Assembly: GCA_024233345.1 (NCBI GenBank)
Contig: JACKPT010000006.1
Span: forward strand, 62,001 to 126,000
Length of the DNA stretch: 64,000 nt
Direction: 5' to 3'
DNA from: Verrucomicrobiota bacterium
GTDB taxonomy: Bacteria > Verrucomicrobiota > Kiritimatiellia > CAIVKH01
The position numbers and the translations under genes are program-made. The number at the start of each line of letters is the position of its first letter. The stretch's first letter is position 1. The notes under the pieces are model-generated. The model saw only the letters and a list, made by a program, of their open reading frames with translations. It was not told the DNA's origin and ran no database searches. This document shows positions 17,501-25,868 of this stretch, one piece after another.

Positions 17501-20068
17501 ATGGCAAAGGACATAACCGACCTCAAGCGGTTGATATCCGGCACCTATTACCGGACCTGCCGGGAGGCCATGCGGGAAGCCCTGCCCGGACAACTGTACC
17601 TCGGGTCGCGCATGCACAAGGCGCCCCGCGAGGTCATGGAGGAAGCCGCGAAGTATGTGGATGTGCTGAGCCTCAACAGCTACGAACCTCTCTCAGGAAC
17701 CAAGATGCCGGGCGGATTGGATGTCCCGTGCATGGACACCGAATTTCATTTTGCCGCTCCCGACCGGGGCGTTCCCGGCACCGGCATGTGGCCGATCGGC
17801 AACCAGAAGCAGCGGGCCCGCGCCTATGTGGCCTATGTAATGTCCGGCGTGCTGCATCCCAACGTAGTAGGCACCCACTGGTTTGCGTTTGCCGACCAGT
17901 CCGCTGCGGGCCGTCCGGGCGAAAATCACCAGATCGGTTTCGTCGATGTCACCGACACCCCCTACCCCGAGATCACCCGCGCCTCCCGCCTTCTCGCGGA
18001 ACGAATGTACACAATCGGGACTGACGCCTCCGCGACCCTCCTGGGCACCCTCGAGGCACTCTGGCGCAACGAGAAGGAGACGGTACACGATATGACCCTG
18101 CCCTATCGCATCGAAACCAGCCATGGAGTCGAAGTCACCGAAGCGGACGGACGGCATACCGCAACAGGACGGGGCCCATTTCACCTCGTGCTGGCACCGC
18201 CAGACGGCGGAATCTGGGACATGAGCGGGATCAGCGTGCTCGGCGTGACGCTCAAGAATACCGGCGAATCCGAGCTTGTCCTCGAGTTAATGGCGCGCAA
18301 CGAAGGGGCCACCGACTGGTCTGACTCCGCACCCGGCAGGACCATCGTCAAACCGGGCGAGGAACTTCCCCTTGGGGTCGCACTGTATCGCCGGTCCGAT
18401 TATCAGAAAACCGACCCCGCCTACCTCCGCATGTCCGGTTTACCCAACGGCTCATTCCGGCACTGGCACACCTTCGATCCCGCCCGGGTCAAGGACCTGG
18501 TCATCTCCTGCGGCGCAGGTGGCGAACACGCCTTCGAGCTGGGGCGGATGTATCCCCTCCAGGAGATGAACGAGTCGCTTCTCGGGGTCATGCCCTTCAT
18601 CGACACCTATGGGCAGTACAAGCTCAGGGACTGGCCGGACAAGGTGCGATCCGACGCCGACATCCGAGCCGGCATCGAAGCAGAGTCCGTCCTGGCGGAG
18701 TCCTTCGCTCCTGCCGGAGACCGGAACCGGTTCGGAGGGTGGGCTAACGGTCCCCGGTTGGAGGCCACCGGCTTCTTTCGCACAGAACGGGTGGACGGCC
18801 GATGGTGGTTTGTGGATCCGGAAGGGCGCCTTTTCTGGTCGTTCGGGGTGAATTGCATCGGCCTCGATCACGCCGGACAAACACCGGTCCAACGCGATCC
18901 GGCGGTGTTTGACCACCTTCCCAGCAAAAACGACCCCGCGTTCGGGCGCTTCCATGTGAAGCTCGAGGTGGAGGAAAACTACCTCCCCCGCCCGAATGTA
19001 CCCCATTACGACTTCACCCGCTCCAATCTCTTCCGGAAGTACGGAGACGATTGGGAGGCGCGGCAGATCGAACAGGACCTCCGGCGTCTTGCCTACTGCG
19101 ACATCAACACCATCGGCGCGTGGTCGGACCCCGACATCGTGCTCCACCGGAAGGTTCCTTATGTCGCCATGATCCACTACGGCTATCCCGCCGCCGCCAC
19201 CAAACTGCCCGACCCGTTCGACCCCAAGACCCGCGAGAGCCTGCGTGCATCCCTGCAAGCCTATCCCATCCCCTTCGCCGATGACCCCTGGTGCCTGGGC
19301 GCGTTCATCAACAATGAACTGCACTGGAAAAACGACGCCAGGGATCTGGTTGCGGGGATTCTCGGAACCGGCAGGATGGGCAGCGAGGCACGGAAAGCAT
19401 TCCGCGACCGACTGGTCGAGAAATATCCATCCATCGAGGCCTTCAATGCCGCTTGGCAGACCACCCTGGGTTCATGGAACGAGCTTCTGACCGGAACCGA
19501 TCCATCGGTGTACACCCAGGCCGACCGCGACGACTGCGCCGCCCTCGCCACCTTGTTTGCCGACACCTTTTTTCGGATGGTCCGGGAAGAACTTTCCGCG
19601 CATGCGCCCCATATCCTGTATCTCGGATGCCGTATGAATGCCGCTCCCCCGGAAGTGATCGAGGCCCTGGCCAGACATGCCGATGTCATGAGTATCAACC
19701 TGTATGCCTACCGCCCGAATCCGGGCCGATACGGCGCGACCGACAAGCCGGTGCTGATCTCCGAGTTCCACTTCGCCAACGTGAGCGGCAACAATCTTGG
19801 CAGCGGGCTCCGAAGCGCCCAGGATGCGGAGCAGCAGGGGCGCCTGTTTCGGGCCTACCTTGAGGAAGCCCTCCGCGACCCCCGGATTGTTGGTGCCCAC
19901 TGGTATCAATGGCGTGATCAGAGCGTCGGAGGACGGTTCGACGGCGAGAATTACGATATTGGGCTGTTCGATGTGGCGGACCAGCCAAATCCGAAATTAA
20001 TCCGCGCCGTCGCCGCCGTCGGTTCCACCCTTTACTCCGAAACATCCAAACCGAAAGGCACGCCATGA
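14531..20068 (+). CDS. Trimodular secreted sulfatase-GH50-GH50 fusion enzyme
   Basis: An 1845-residue single reading frame with a signal peptide (1-22). Residues about 24-510 form an S1 sulfatase with YADDIGYGD and CTPSRYSLLTG, Cys75 being the formylglycine site. Residues about 520-700 and again about 1195-1365 are beta-sandwich modules of the kind that precede GH50 barrels. The barrels span about 735-1165 and 1390-1835. Each begins with an almost identical GGW-GPRLEATGFFRTE segment. Probable acid/base and nucleophile pairs are Glu928 (IDNE)/Glu1071 (TEFHF) and Glu1596 (INNE)/Glu1745 (SEFHF). Characterised GH50 enzymes are exo/endo beta-agarases, so desulfation plus cleavage of a galactan is the reading. 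GAGAGGA places the start at 14531; a longer frame starts at 14357. The stop overlaps the transporter start (ATGA). Confidence 0.9.
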   Translation: MAMKSMMRAVLATWFGLQLSVVAGEKPNIVVIYADDIGYGDFGCYGGTGAATPQVDRLAEAGRRFLSAYATTATCTPSRYSLLTGSYAFRERDVEILPGNAPLIIDPSRPTLASFLRDQGYATALVGKWHLGLGKAGTPLDWNQEIAPGPRELGFDYAFHMAATADRVPSVYIENGRVVGLNPDDPLRVSYEEPFGNEPTGISHPELLRWPADEQHAGTIINGISRIGFMSGGHAARFRDEDMLDTYIGKAVAFIEQNQERPFFLYLALSENHVPRAVHERFQGTSGLGPRGDALVAFDWAVGHMVEVLKAQGVYEDTLLIVSSDNGPVLFDGYLDEAITRNGDHKPAGPYRGGKYSRWEGGTRVPFIVSWPGRVRSGVSEATVSQVDLFASFAALIGVPLPPGAAPDSRDLLPALLGESDHGREYVIEEAWKQIAIRKGDWKYLPPGTVSDRGGIGEWHYTKIEEPGFLFNLEEDPGETVNVAAQHPEMVAELRAALEQERAATPTPQSQDEAAMTVDKWLAPVRAISDITCTPPKDIQFSRIDQDVFRLTGAMPNRQTTVILRPKVGAWDLSDVSYLRVDLVNQGPGLVWIRGRLDNPGAQDWWNSTASEAFLLPGETGTLGFAYARAPNLNDAPSIFDRQSAKPNGHRTHWKAFDPAHVVACRLVIQSTSPELSLDRIAIRAGQPYGAEANKELLELPYLDRFGQVRKLDWPGKLHEEGELRRRDDQERAAEANDLGPRSFNRYGGWADGPRLEATGFFRTEKVDGKWWLVDPEGRLFFSHGMNSIGFDQSTPVEGREALFAWLPQSDDPLYSDVLRKGRAFFLAGNLARTFGADWQAPARDRVHRRLREWGMNSLGAWSDKGLVTDKRTPYTAILHAGGDWSPLGHGISDPFEQNFKQRLVEGLGKIMPEGSDRWCVGVFIDNEIDWTEKFVHTTFTRPANQPARLACLDWLKDRYGAVEKLNTAWKTTFDAWESIGALPDDETEAMAKDITDLKRLISGTYYRTCREAMREALPGQLYLGSRMHKAPREVMEEAAKYVDVLSLNSYEPLSGTKMPGGLDVPCMDTEFHFAAPDRGVPGTGMWPIGNQKQRARAYVAYVMSGVLHPNVVGTHWFAFADQSAAGRPGENHQIGFVDVTDTPYPEITRASRLLAERMYTIGTDASATLLGTLEALWRNEKETVHDMTLPYRIETSHGVEVTEADGRHTATGRGPFHLVLAPPDGGIWDMSGISVLGVTLKNTGESELVLELMARNEGATDWSDSAPGRTIVKPGEELPLGVALYRRSDYQKTDPAYLRMSGLPNGSFRHWHTFDPARVKDLVISCGAGGEHAFELGRMYPLQEMNESLLGVMPFIDTYGQYKLRDWPDKVRSDADIRAGIEAESVLAESFAPAGDRNRFGGWANGPRLEATGFFRTERVDGRWWFVDPEGRLFWSFGVNCIGLDHAGQTPVQRDPAVFDHLPSKNDPAFGRFHVKLEVEENYLPRPNVPHYDFTRSNLFRKYGDDWEARQIEQDLRRLAYCDINTIGAWSDPDIVLHRKVPYVAMIHYGYPAAATKLPDPFDPKTRESLRASLQAYPIPFADDPWCLGAFINNELHWKNDARDLVAGILGTGRMGSEARKAFRDRLVEKYPSIEAFNAAWQTTLGSWNELLTGTDPSVYTQADRDDCAALATLFADTFFRMVREELSAHAPHILYLGCRMNAAPPEVIEALARHADVMSINLYAYRPNPGRYGATDKPVLISEFHFANVSGNNLGSGLRSAQDAEQQGRLFRAYLEEALRDPRIVGAHWYQWRDQSVGGRFDGENYDIGLFDVADQPNPKLIRAVAAVGSTLYSETSKPKGTP

Positions 20069-21585
20069 ATGAGAGCAACCGCACACCTCCTTCCGCCAAA
20101 CTAAGCGCGCGGGAGAAGTTTTCCGTCGGCACCGGCGGCCTGACCGTCTCCCTCGGCAACCAAAGCGTTCGCACCACCGGCCAGGGCGTGTTGAACATGA
20201 TCCTCGGGATCAACGCCTTCTGGGTCGGCATCGTGCTGGCCATTCCTCTCCTGTGGGACGCCATCACCGACCCGATCATGGGCAATATCTCCGACAATTT
20301 TAAATCCCGCTTTGGTCGGCGACGGCCCTTCATTTTGGTGGGGGCGGTGCTGATGGGCATTACGTTTGCATCGATCTGGCTGATCCCCATGGGGTGGAGC
20401 GACACCGGAAAACTTGCGTGGTTTCTGGTAACGAGCCTGCTCTTCTACACCTCCTACACGATCTTTTCCGTGCCTTTCATCGCCTTGACTTACGAAATGA
20501 CCCCGGACTACGACGAACGCACCTCGGTGCAGGGGTATGTCACCTTCTGGAACCGGCTTGGGGAGATGACCTACATGGGCCTGATTCCGCTCTCCCTCAC
20601 CTACATCGCATGGAAGTACGGCTATAGCGACACCACCGGTTTGACCATGAACGAGAAAATGGAGGGCATCCGGATCTCCGCCGCGATCTACGGTGGACTC
20701 GGCATGACCCTGTTCGGCATGCTGCCCGCATTCTTCGGGCGGGAACGCAACTATGACCTCAATGTCAAAGAGCACCAGGGAAGAAAAGACCGGTTCTGGG
20801 AGTCGGCCCGTCTCTCCCTCCAAAACCGGGCCTTTGCCATCCTCTGCACCCTCGCGGTGTTCACCATCATCGCCGGCATGTTTGCCAGCAACATGGACTG
20901 GTATCTACTGATTTATTATTTGTCGGACGGCGACGTGTCGGTAGGCACCCAGTGGAAACTTATGGTTACCATCGGCTATGCCGTGGTCGGCGTACTCGGC
21001 ATTCCGCTGATCGTATGGATCACCGGAAAAATGACCAAGATCCACGGGTTCATGTTCATCTATGGCATGATGGTGATCAATGCGGTGATCCGTTGGCTCG
21101 TGTACCGTCCCGGCCGGTTTGATACCGCGTTGAGCTGGGGAAGTCTTGAGGCCGCCGGAGCCTCACTGACTGCGGTCGCGTCCTCGCTGATCTGGCTTGA
21201 CCCTCTGACCGGCGGCCTGTTCTGGATCGGGGTGGGCGTCCTCGGACAGTCCCTGATCGCGGATGTCTGCGATGACGATGAAATCCGAAACGGCCACCGC
21301 CGTGAGGGCATGTTCGGAGCAATCTACGGGTGGTCCATGAAGGCGTCCTTCGCGATCAGCTTCGTGATGATCGGAGTGTTCCTGAACGCCATCGGCTTTG
21401 ACCCCGGCGCGGCCAGTCAGACTCCCCATACCTACCTGAACATGCGTCTGGCCATGTGTTACGGGGCGGCCTGCCCTGCCGTCCTATGCTTTATCCTTCT
21501 CCAGTTCTATCCCCTGACCCGTGAGAAGGCCGAAGAAAACCGTCGGAAACTCGAAGCGATGCGGGGAGCGGCAAACCTGCCATGA
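20065..21585 (+). CDS. GPH-family sugar:cation symporter
   Basis: A 506-residue inner-membrane transporter of the glycoside-pentoside-hexuronide family (MelB type, major facilitator fold). About 12 hydrophobic helices are visible. The family landmarks DAITDPIMGNISD (about 67-79) and SRFGRRRPFI (after TM2) are present, the Asp residues lining the cation/sugar path of MelB. It probably imports the di- or oligosaccharides released outside by the GH50/sulfatase fusion, in symport with Na+ or H+. Start and stop each overlap the neighbouring gene by ATGA, giving strict translational coupling between depolymerase, importer and cytoplasmic glycosidases. Substrate is inferred from context only. Confidence 0.92.
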   Translation: MNESNRTPPSAKLSAREKFSVGTGGLTVSLGNQSVRTTGQGVLNMILGINAFWVGIVLAIPLLWDAITDPIMGNISDNFKSRFGRRRPFILVGAVLMGITFASIWLIPMGWSDTGKLAWFLVTSLLFYTSYTIFSVPFIALTYEMTPDYDERTSVQGYVTFWNRLGEMTYMGLIPLSLTYIAWKYGYSDTTGLTMNEKMEGIRISAAIYGGLGMTLFGMLPAFFGRERNYDLNVKEHQGRKDRFWESARLSLQNRAFAILCTLAVFTIIAGMFASNMDWYLLIYYLSDGDVSVGTQWKLMVTIGYAVVGVLGIPLIVWITGKMTKIHGFMFIYGMMVINAVIRWLVYRPGRFDTALSWGSLEAAGASLTAVASSLIWLDPLTGGLFWIGVGVLGQSLIADVCDDDEIRNGHRREGMFGAIYGWSMKASFAISFVMIGVFLNAIGFDPGAASQTPHTYLNMRLAMCYGAACPAVLCFILLQFYPLTREKAEENRRKLEAMRGAANLP

Positions 21586-23603
21586 AGAAATTCATACTCT
21601 CCGGCCTCTATTTCGGCGGCGATTACACCCCGGAGCATTTCCCCCGGGCGGTGATGGACGAGGACATGCGCCTGATGAAACAGGCCGGGGTCAACCTCGC
21701 CACTGTCAATGTATTCAGTTGGGTCCAGCTACAGCCCAATGAGGAAGCCTGGACGTTCGACTGGCTGGACGAGGTCATGAACACCCTCGCCGAAAACGGG
21801 GTCGGCGCCGACCTCGGCACCGCCACCGCCTCCACCCCGGCCTGGATGGCGAAGACGTATCCCGAGATCCTGCCAATCGACGATAAGGGCCTCCCCTACC
21901 ATCACGGCTCGCGCCAGACCTTCAACCCGAACAGCCCGGTGTACCGGGAGAAGAGCGCGATTCTGGTTCGGAAGCTCGCGGAGCGTTACCGGAACCACCC
22001 CGCCCTCTGCATGTGGCATGTCAACAACGAGCTGTCCCAGTTGCTCAACTACGACTACAGCGACATCACCATCCGCAAGTTCCGGGCCTGGTGCCAGGCT
22101 CGGTTCGGCACCTGCGAAGCCATGAACAGAACCTGGGGACTTCACTTCTGGGGGAACAACATTCACGACTGGGATGAGCTGATGCCGCCCATGCGCACCG
22201 CCCACCAGGTCAACACCAGCCTGCTCCTGGATTGGAAACGATTCACCAACGAGTGCTACATGGAAGTGGCGCGGGCCGAGATTGAGATCCTCCGCGAGGT
22301 AACTCCGAACGTCCCGGTCACCACCAACTTCCTGTACGAGTTCAAGAACCTCGACTACTTCGCGTGGGCGGACATGTTGGATTTCATCTCGGTGAGCTCG
22401 TTCCCCGACCCCAAGGTCACCAATCACCCGGGCGAAGCCGCGCTGAGCCACGACATGATGCGCGGACTGAAGGACCAGCCATTCGTCCTGCTGGAGCAGG
22501 CCCCCAGCCAGGTCAACTGGAGGCTCGCCAACGTCAACAAGAAGCCAGGAGTCATGCGCCTGTGGAGCCACCAGGGCATGGCCCATGGATCCGACGGTTT
22601 CCTGTTCTTCCAGTGGCGGGCCTCGGTGCACGGATCGGAGAAATTTCATTCTGCGATGGTCCCCCATATCGGCGAGGACTCGCGCGTGTTCCGGGAGATG
22701 ACCGCGTTCGGGCGGGAGCTGCCACACCTCCGGGAAATCGTCGGCAGCGATGTCCGGGCCGACATCGCGATGGTGCTCGACTACAACACGTGGTGGACGG
22801 TCGAGTTCACCCCCGGCCCCACCGCCCTGTTGAGCTACCTCGATAATCTCAAAGCCTACCACTACGCGTTGTTCGAACAGAATCTCACCGTCGATGTCGT
22901 GCCGGTTGACCGTGACCTGAGCCGGTACAAGGTGGTGATCGCCCCTCTGCTCTACATGATCAAACCGGGGTTCAAGGAATCGATTGAGCGGTTCACAGCT
23001 TCGGGCGGTGTCTTCGTCACCACGTTTTTCAGCGGGGTGGTCAACGAGTTCGACGAGGTGTTCCATGGCGGCTATCCGGGACCGCTGAGCGAGTTGCTTG
23101 GGGTCAAGGTGGAAGAGTTTGAGGCAATGAAGCCCTATGTGCAGAATCGGGTAGTCGTTGGTGACGATCTGCCCGGCCTCTCGGGCGATTATGACGCCAC
23201 CCTGTGGTGCGACATCCTCCAACTGCATGGAGCAACCCCGCTGGCCACGTTCGGCGAGGACTACTTCAAAGGTTCGCCCGCGGTCACCATGAACGAATTC
23301 GGCAAGGGCCGGGCCTACTACATCGCCACGCTGCCAACCAAGGACTTCCTGAAGCCGTTTTTGAAACAGCTCTGCGCGGAGCAGGGCGTTCGGCCAGTGC
23401 TGGAAACCCCGGAAGGCGTGGAGGCGGTGGTCCGATCACGGGACGGCACCGACTACCTCTTTGTGTTGAATCACAACTACGAACCGGTCGAAGTAACCCT
23501 GCCACCTGGATGGCACTTCGACCTGTTGACCCAGATCCGGGTGGAGGGTGTTGTCGCCCTCGGACCCGTTCAAACCCTCATTCTCAAGGAGAACCCCACA
23601 TGA
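21582..23603 (+). CDS. GH42 beta-galactosidase
   Basis: A 673-residue cytoplasmic glycosidase (no signal peptide) of family GH42, which removes terminal beta-D-galactose. The N-terminus GGDYTPEHFP is the typical GH42 opening. HVNNE gives acid/base Glu150 after Asn149, and VLLEQAP gives nucleophile Glu305. A class-I glutamine-amidotransferase-like trimerisation domain follows (about 385-600), then a short beta domain. It starts inside the transporter stop codon (ATGA) and its own stop overlaps the GH112 start. Its natural substrate here is probably a galacto-oligosaccharide brought in by the symporter; some GH42 enzymes act on agar- or porphyran-derived disaccharides. It lacks the Cys cluster of thermophilic members as far as I can see. 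Confidence 0.92.
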   Translation: MKKFILSGLYFGGDYTPEHFPRAVMDEDMRLMKQAGVNLATVNVFSWVQLQPNEEAWTFDWLDEVMNTLAENGVGADLGTATASTPAWMAKTYPEILPIDDKGLPYHHGSRQTFNPNSPVYREKSAILVRKLAERYRNHPALCMWHVNNELSQLLNYDYSDITIRKFRAWCQARFGTCEAMNRTWGLHFWGNNIHDWDELMPPMRTAHQVNTSLLLDWKRFTNECYMEVARAEIEILREVTPNVPVTTNFLYEFKNLDYFAWADMLDFISVSSFPDPKVTNHPGEAALSHDMMRGLKDQPFVLLEQAPSQVNWRLANVNKKPGVMRLWSHQGMAHGSDGFLFFQWRASVHGSEKFHSAMVPHIGEDSRVFREMTAFGRELPHLREIVGSDVRADIAMVLDYNTWWTVEFTPGPTALLSYLDNLKAYHYALFEQNLTVDVVPVDRDLSRYKVVIAPLLYMIKPGFKESIERFTASGGVFVTTFFSGVVNEFDEVFHGGYPGPLSELLGVKVEEFEAMKPYVQNRVVVGDDLPGLSGDYDATLWCDILQLHGATPLATFGEDYFKGSPAVTMNEFGKGRAYYIATLPTKDFLKPFLKQLCAEQGVRPVLETPEGVEAVVRSRDGTDYLFVLNHNYEPVEVTLPPGWHFDLLTQIRVEGVVALGPVQTLILKENPT

Positions 23604-25789
23604 GCAACGAAATCAAAGTACGGAAATATGGATTTACTCTGCCCGCACAGGCCGGCATGGATGACGTGGTTCTGGATCTGGCCAGGCGCTGGGGCGCGGA
23701 TGCGTTCCGGGACTCGGATGGTACCGTGCTGTCCGATTCCATTACCAGTCTCGGCTACGACATCTATTCGACCCTCTGCCTGATCCGGGCGGATCAGGAA
23801 TGGAACCGAGCGCATCCCGAGGACAACCAACAGAAGTATCTCTATTCCACGCCCCAGACCGCGCGCGACGTCGTCATGGAGATTGACATCCTTGCCCGAT
23901 ACTCCCCCGAACAGTACCGGATCGACGAAACCCACGCGTATAAGAAATACTGGGAGGTCATCAACCGTACCACCGGCGAGGTGGTGCCCGTTTCAGACTG
24001 GGACTACGCCGACGGCATTGTCACGGTGCGCAACTGCACCCGGTGGCACGTGTACAGCGTGAATTTCCTTGTCTACCAGATCTGGGAAACCACCTCGATG
24101 TACAACCACCTCACCAACAACTGGGGCGACAAACCCCACCAGTCGGGGGTGGATCCGCGCAAGCAGGCGACCCGCGAACATCTCGCGATGTTCCTCGACA
24201 AGTGGCTGGCCACCCATCCCGACACCGACTTCGTTCGGTTCACGTCGATGGCCTACCAGTTCCCCATCATCACCAACCCGAAGCACGAGACCCTCTACCA
24301 GGACTGGTACGGGTATCTGGACTGCATGTCCACCCAGGCGCTCGACGAATTCGAGGCGAAGAAGGGCTACCGCCTCCGCCCCAACGATCTCGTGGACGAC
24401 GGCTACTTCAACTCCACCGACCGGGTGCCGAAAAAGGCCTACCTCGACTGGATCGAGTTTATCCACGACTTTATGGTGGAGTGGGCAAGCCAATGCGTGA
24501 ATCAGGTTCATGCTGCGGGCAAGAAGGCGATCCTCTTCTATTGCGATCACTGGATCGGCACCGAGCCCTACAAGCCGCGGTTCCAGGAAATCGGTTACGA
24601 CGGAATCATCGGGCCATGTATCAATGGACGCGAAGTCCGCCGGATCGCCGATGTCCCCGGTGACCTGGTCAAGGAGCTGCGGCTGTACCCGTATTTCTTC
24701 CCGGTGGATCTCCTCGACAAGCCCACCTTCCAGGCGGGCGGCGACCCGGTTGCCGATTGCCGAAAGTACTGGATGTGGATCCGGCGTGCCATGCTCCGCA
24801 AGATGGTTCACCGCATTGGCTACGGTGGCTACCTCGACCTCGCGGTGAAGTTCCCCGATTTCATCGACTACCTGGAATACCAGACAAAGGAATTCTACGG
24901 GATGTGCGAACACACTGACTTCACCCCGGTGGAAAATGCCCCGTTCAAGGTGGCCATCCTCAACGCGTGGGGCAAGGACCGCTCCTGGGGGTTCGACCAG
25001 TCGTGGCCGGAGGGCGGCATCACCGAGTCCTTGTCCGGGCAGCCGTTTGACCTGATGTGGATCAACTTCGACGACCTGCGCAATGGGTTGCCGGACGATG
25101 TCGGGGTGATCATCAACCTCGGCCTTGCCAGGACATCGTGGAGCGGCGGGGAGAATTGGAAAGACCCGAACGTGGTCGCGGCGATTCGCGACTTCGTAGA
25201 TGCCGGCGGCGGTTTCCTCGGGATACTCGACCCCTCGGCCTGCGAGCATGGAGGAGCCTTCTATCAACTCTGGGATATCCTCGGCGTGCAGAAGGAGGTC
25301 GGCCTGTCGAACGACTGCAAGAAGGTGATTCCTACCGACGTGACCGAGGGTCATTTCATTGCCGAGGACTTCAACGGCCTTGCCCCTGCACTCGGCAAGC
25401 ATGTGCAGCGTATCTACCCCGGTCTTGAATCCACCACGATCATTGCCAAGGACAGCGAAGGCAGCGTTACCATCGCCGCCAATCCCTTTGGTAGGGGACG
25501 TGGGGTCTATCTCGCCGGGTTCCAGCTTGGGGCGGAACAGAACCGCCTTCTGCAGCGGGCGATCTGGTACGCAGCGGGGAAGGAAGACCAGATGCCCAGG
25601 CGATGGTTCTCCGCCAACCTCCACACCGAGATCGCCGCCTACCCGGAAACCGGAAAGTATATCGTGATTAATAACGCCAACGAGCCCCAGACCACGGTGA
25701 TCACCGACGGGAATGGCATGGAACACACCGTCCGCCTCGAATCCAATGCATCACGCTGGTTCGATTTCGCGGGGAATGAACTAGCTTGA
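23600..25789 (+). CDS. GH112 galactosyl phosphorylase
   Basis: A 729-residue cytoplasmic inverting phosphorylase of family GH112. Characterised members split beta-D-Gal-(1,3)-HexNAc (galacto-N-biose/lacto-N-biose) or beta-D-Gal-(1,4)-L-rhamnose with phosphate, releasing alpha-galactose 1-phosphate. The motif CDHWIGTEPY is diagnostic, and Asp316 aligns with the catalytic Asp of bifidobacterial lacto-N-biose phosphorylase. The barrel is followed by a GATase-like domain and a C-terminal beta domain, the normal architecture and length. A much longer open frame runs upstream antisense to nothing real; AAGGAG and the ATGA overlap with the GH42 stop fix the start at 23600. Its product feeds GalT directly, saving the GalK ATP. 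Which acceptor sugar it uses cannot be told from sequence, and neither known acceptor occurs in agar. Confidence 0.92.
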   Translation: MSNEIKVRKYGFTLPAQAGMDDVVLDLARRWGADAFRDSDGTVLSDSITSLGYDIYSTLCLIRADQEWNRAHPEDNQQKYLYSTPQTARDVVMEIDILARYSPEQYRIDETHAYKKYWEVINRTTGEVVPVSDWDYADGIVTVRNCTRWHVYSVNFLVYQIWETTSMYNHLTNNWGDKPHQSGVDPRKQATREHLAMFLDKWLATHPDTDFVRFTSMAYQFPIITNPKHETLYQDWYGYLDCMSTQALDEFEAKKGYRLRPNDLVDDGYFNSTDRVPKKAYLDWIEFIHDFMVEWASQCVNQVHAAGKKAILFYCDHWIGTEPYKPRFQEIGYDGIIGPCINGREVRRIADVPGDLVKELRLYPYFFPVDLLDKPTFQAGGDPVADCRKYWMWIRRAMLRKMVHRIGYGGYLDLAVKFPDFIDYLEYQTKEFYGMCEHTDFTPVENAPFKVAILNAWGKDRSWGFDQSWPEGGITESLSGQPFDLMWINFDDLRNGLPDDVGVIINLGLARTSWSGGENWKDPNVVAAIRDFVDAGGGFLGILDPSACEHGGAFYQLWDILGVQKEVGLSNDCKKVIPTDVTEGHFIAEDFNGLAPALGKHVQRIYPGLESTTIIAKDSEGSVTIAANPFGRGRGVYLAGFQLGAEQNRLLQRAIWYAAGKEDQMPRRWFSANLHTEIAAYPETGKYIVINNANEPQTTVITDGNGMEHTVRLESNASRWFDFAGNELA

Positions 25790-25868
25790 TCTCCAACGCG
25801 GGACGAGGCTTCAGTCATTGACCAAGCCCATCCCTTTCACAGGTGTAGACAAGGAAAGGCTGAACACG

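Noticed and set aside
23993..25726. A 577-codon minus-strand frame opposite the GH112 gene
   Set aside because: It mirrors codon bias of the GH112 gene; no recognisable domain and no start signal.
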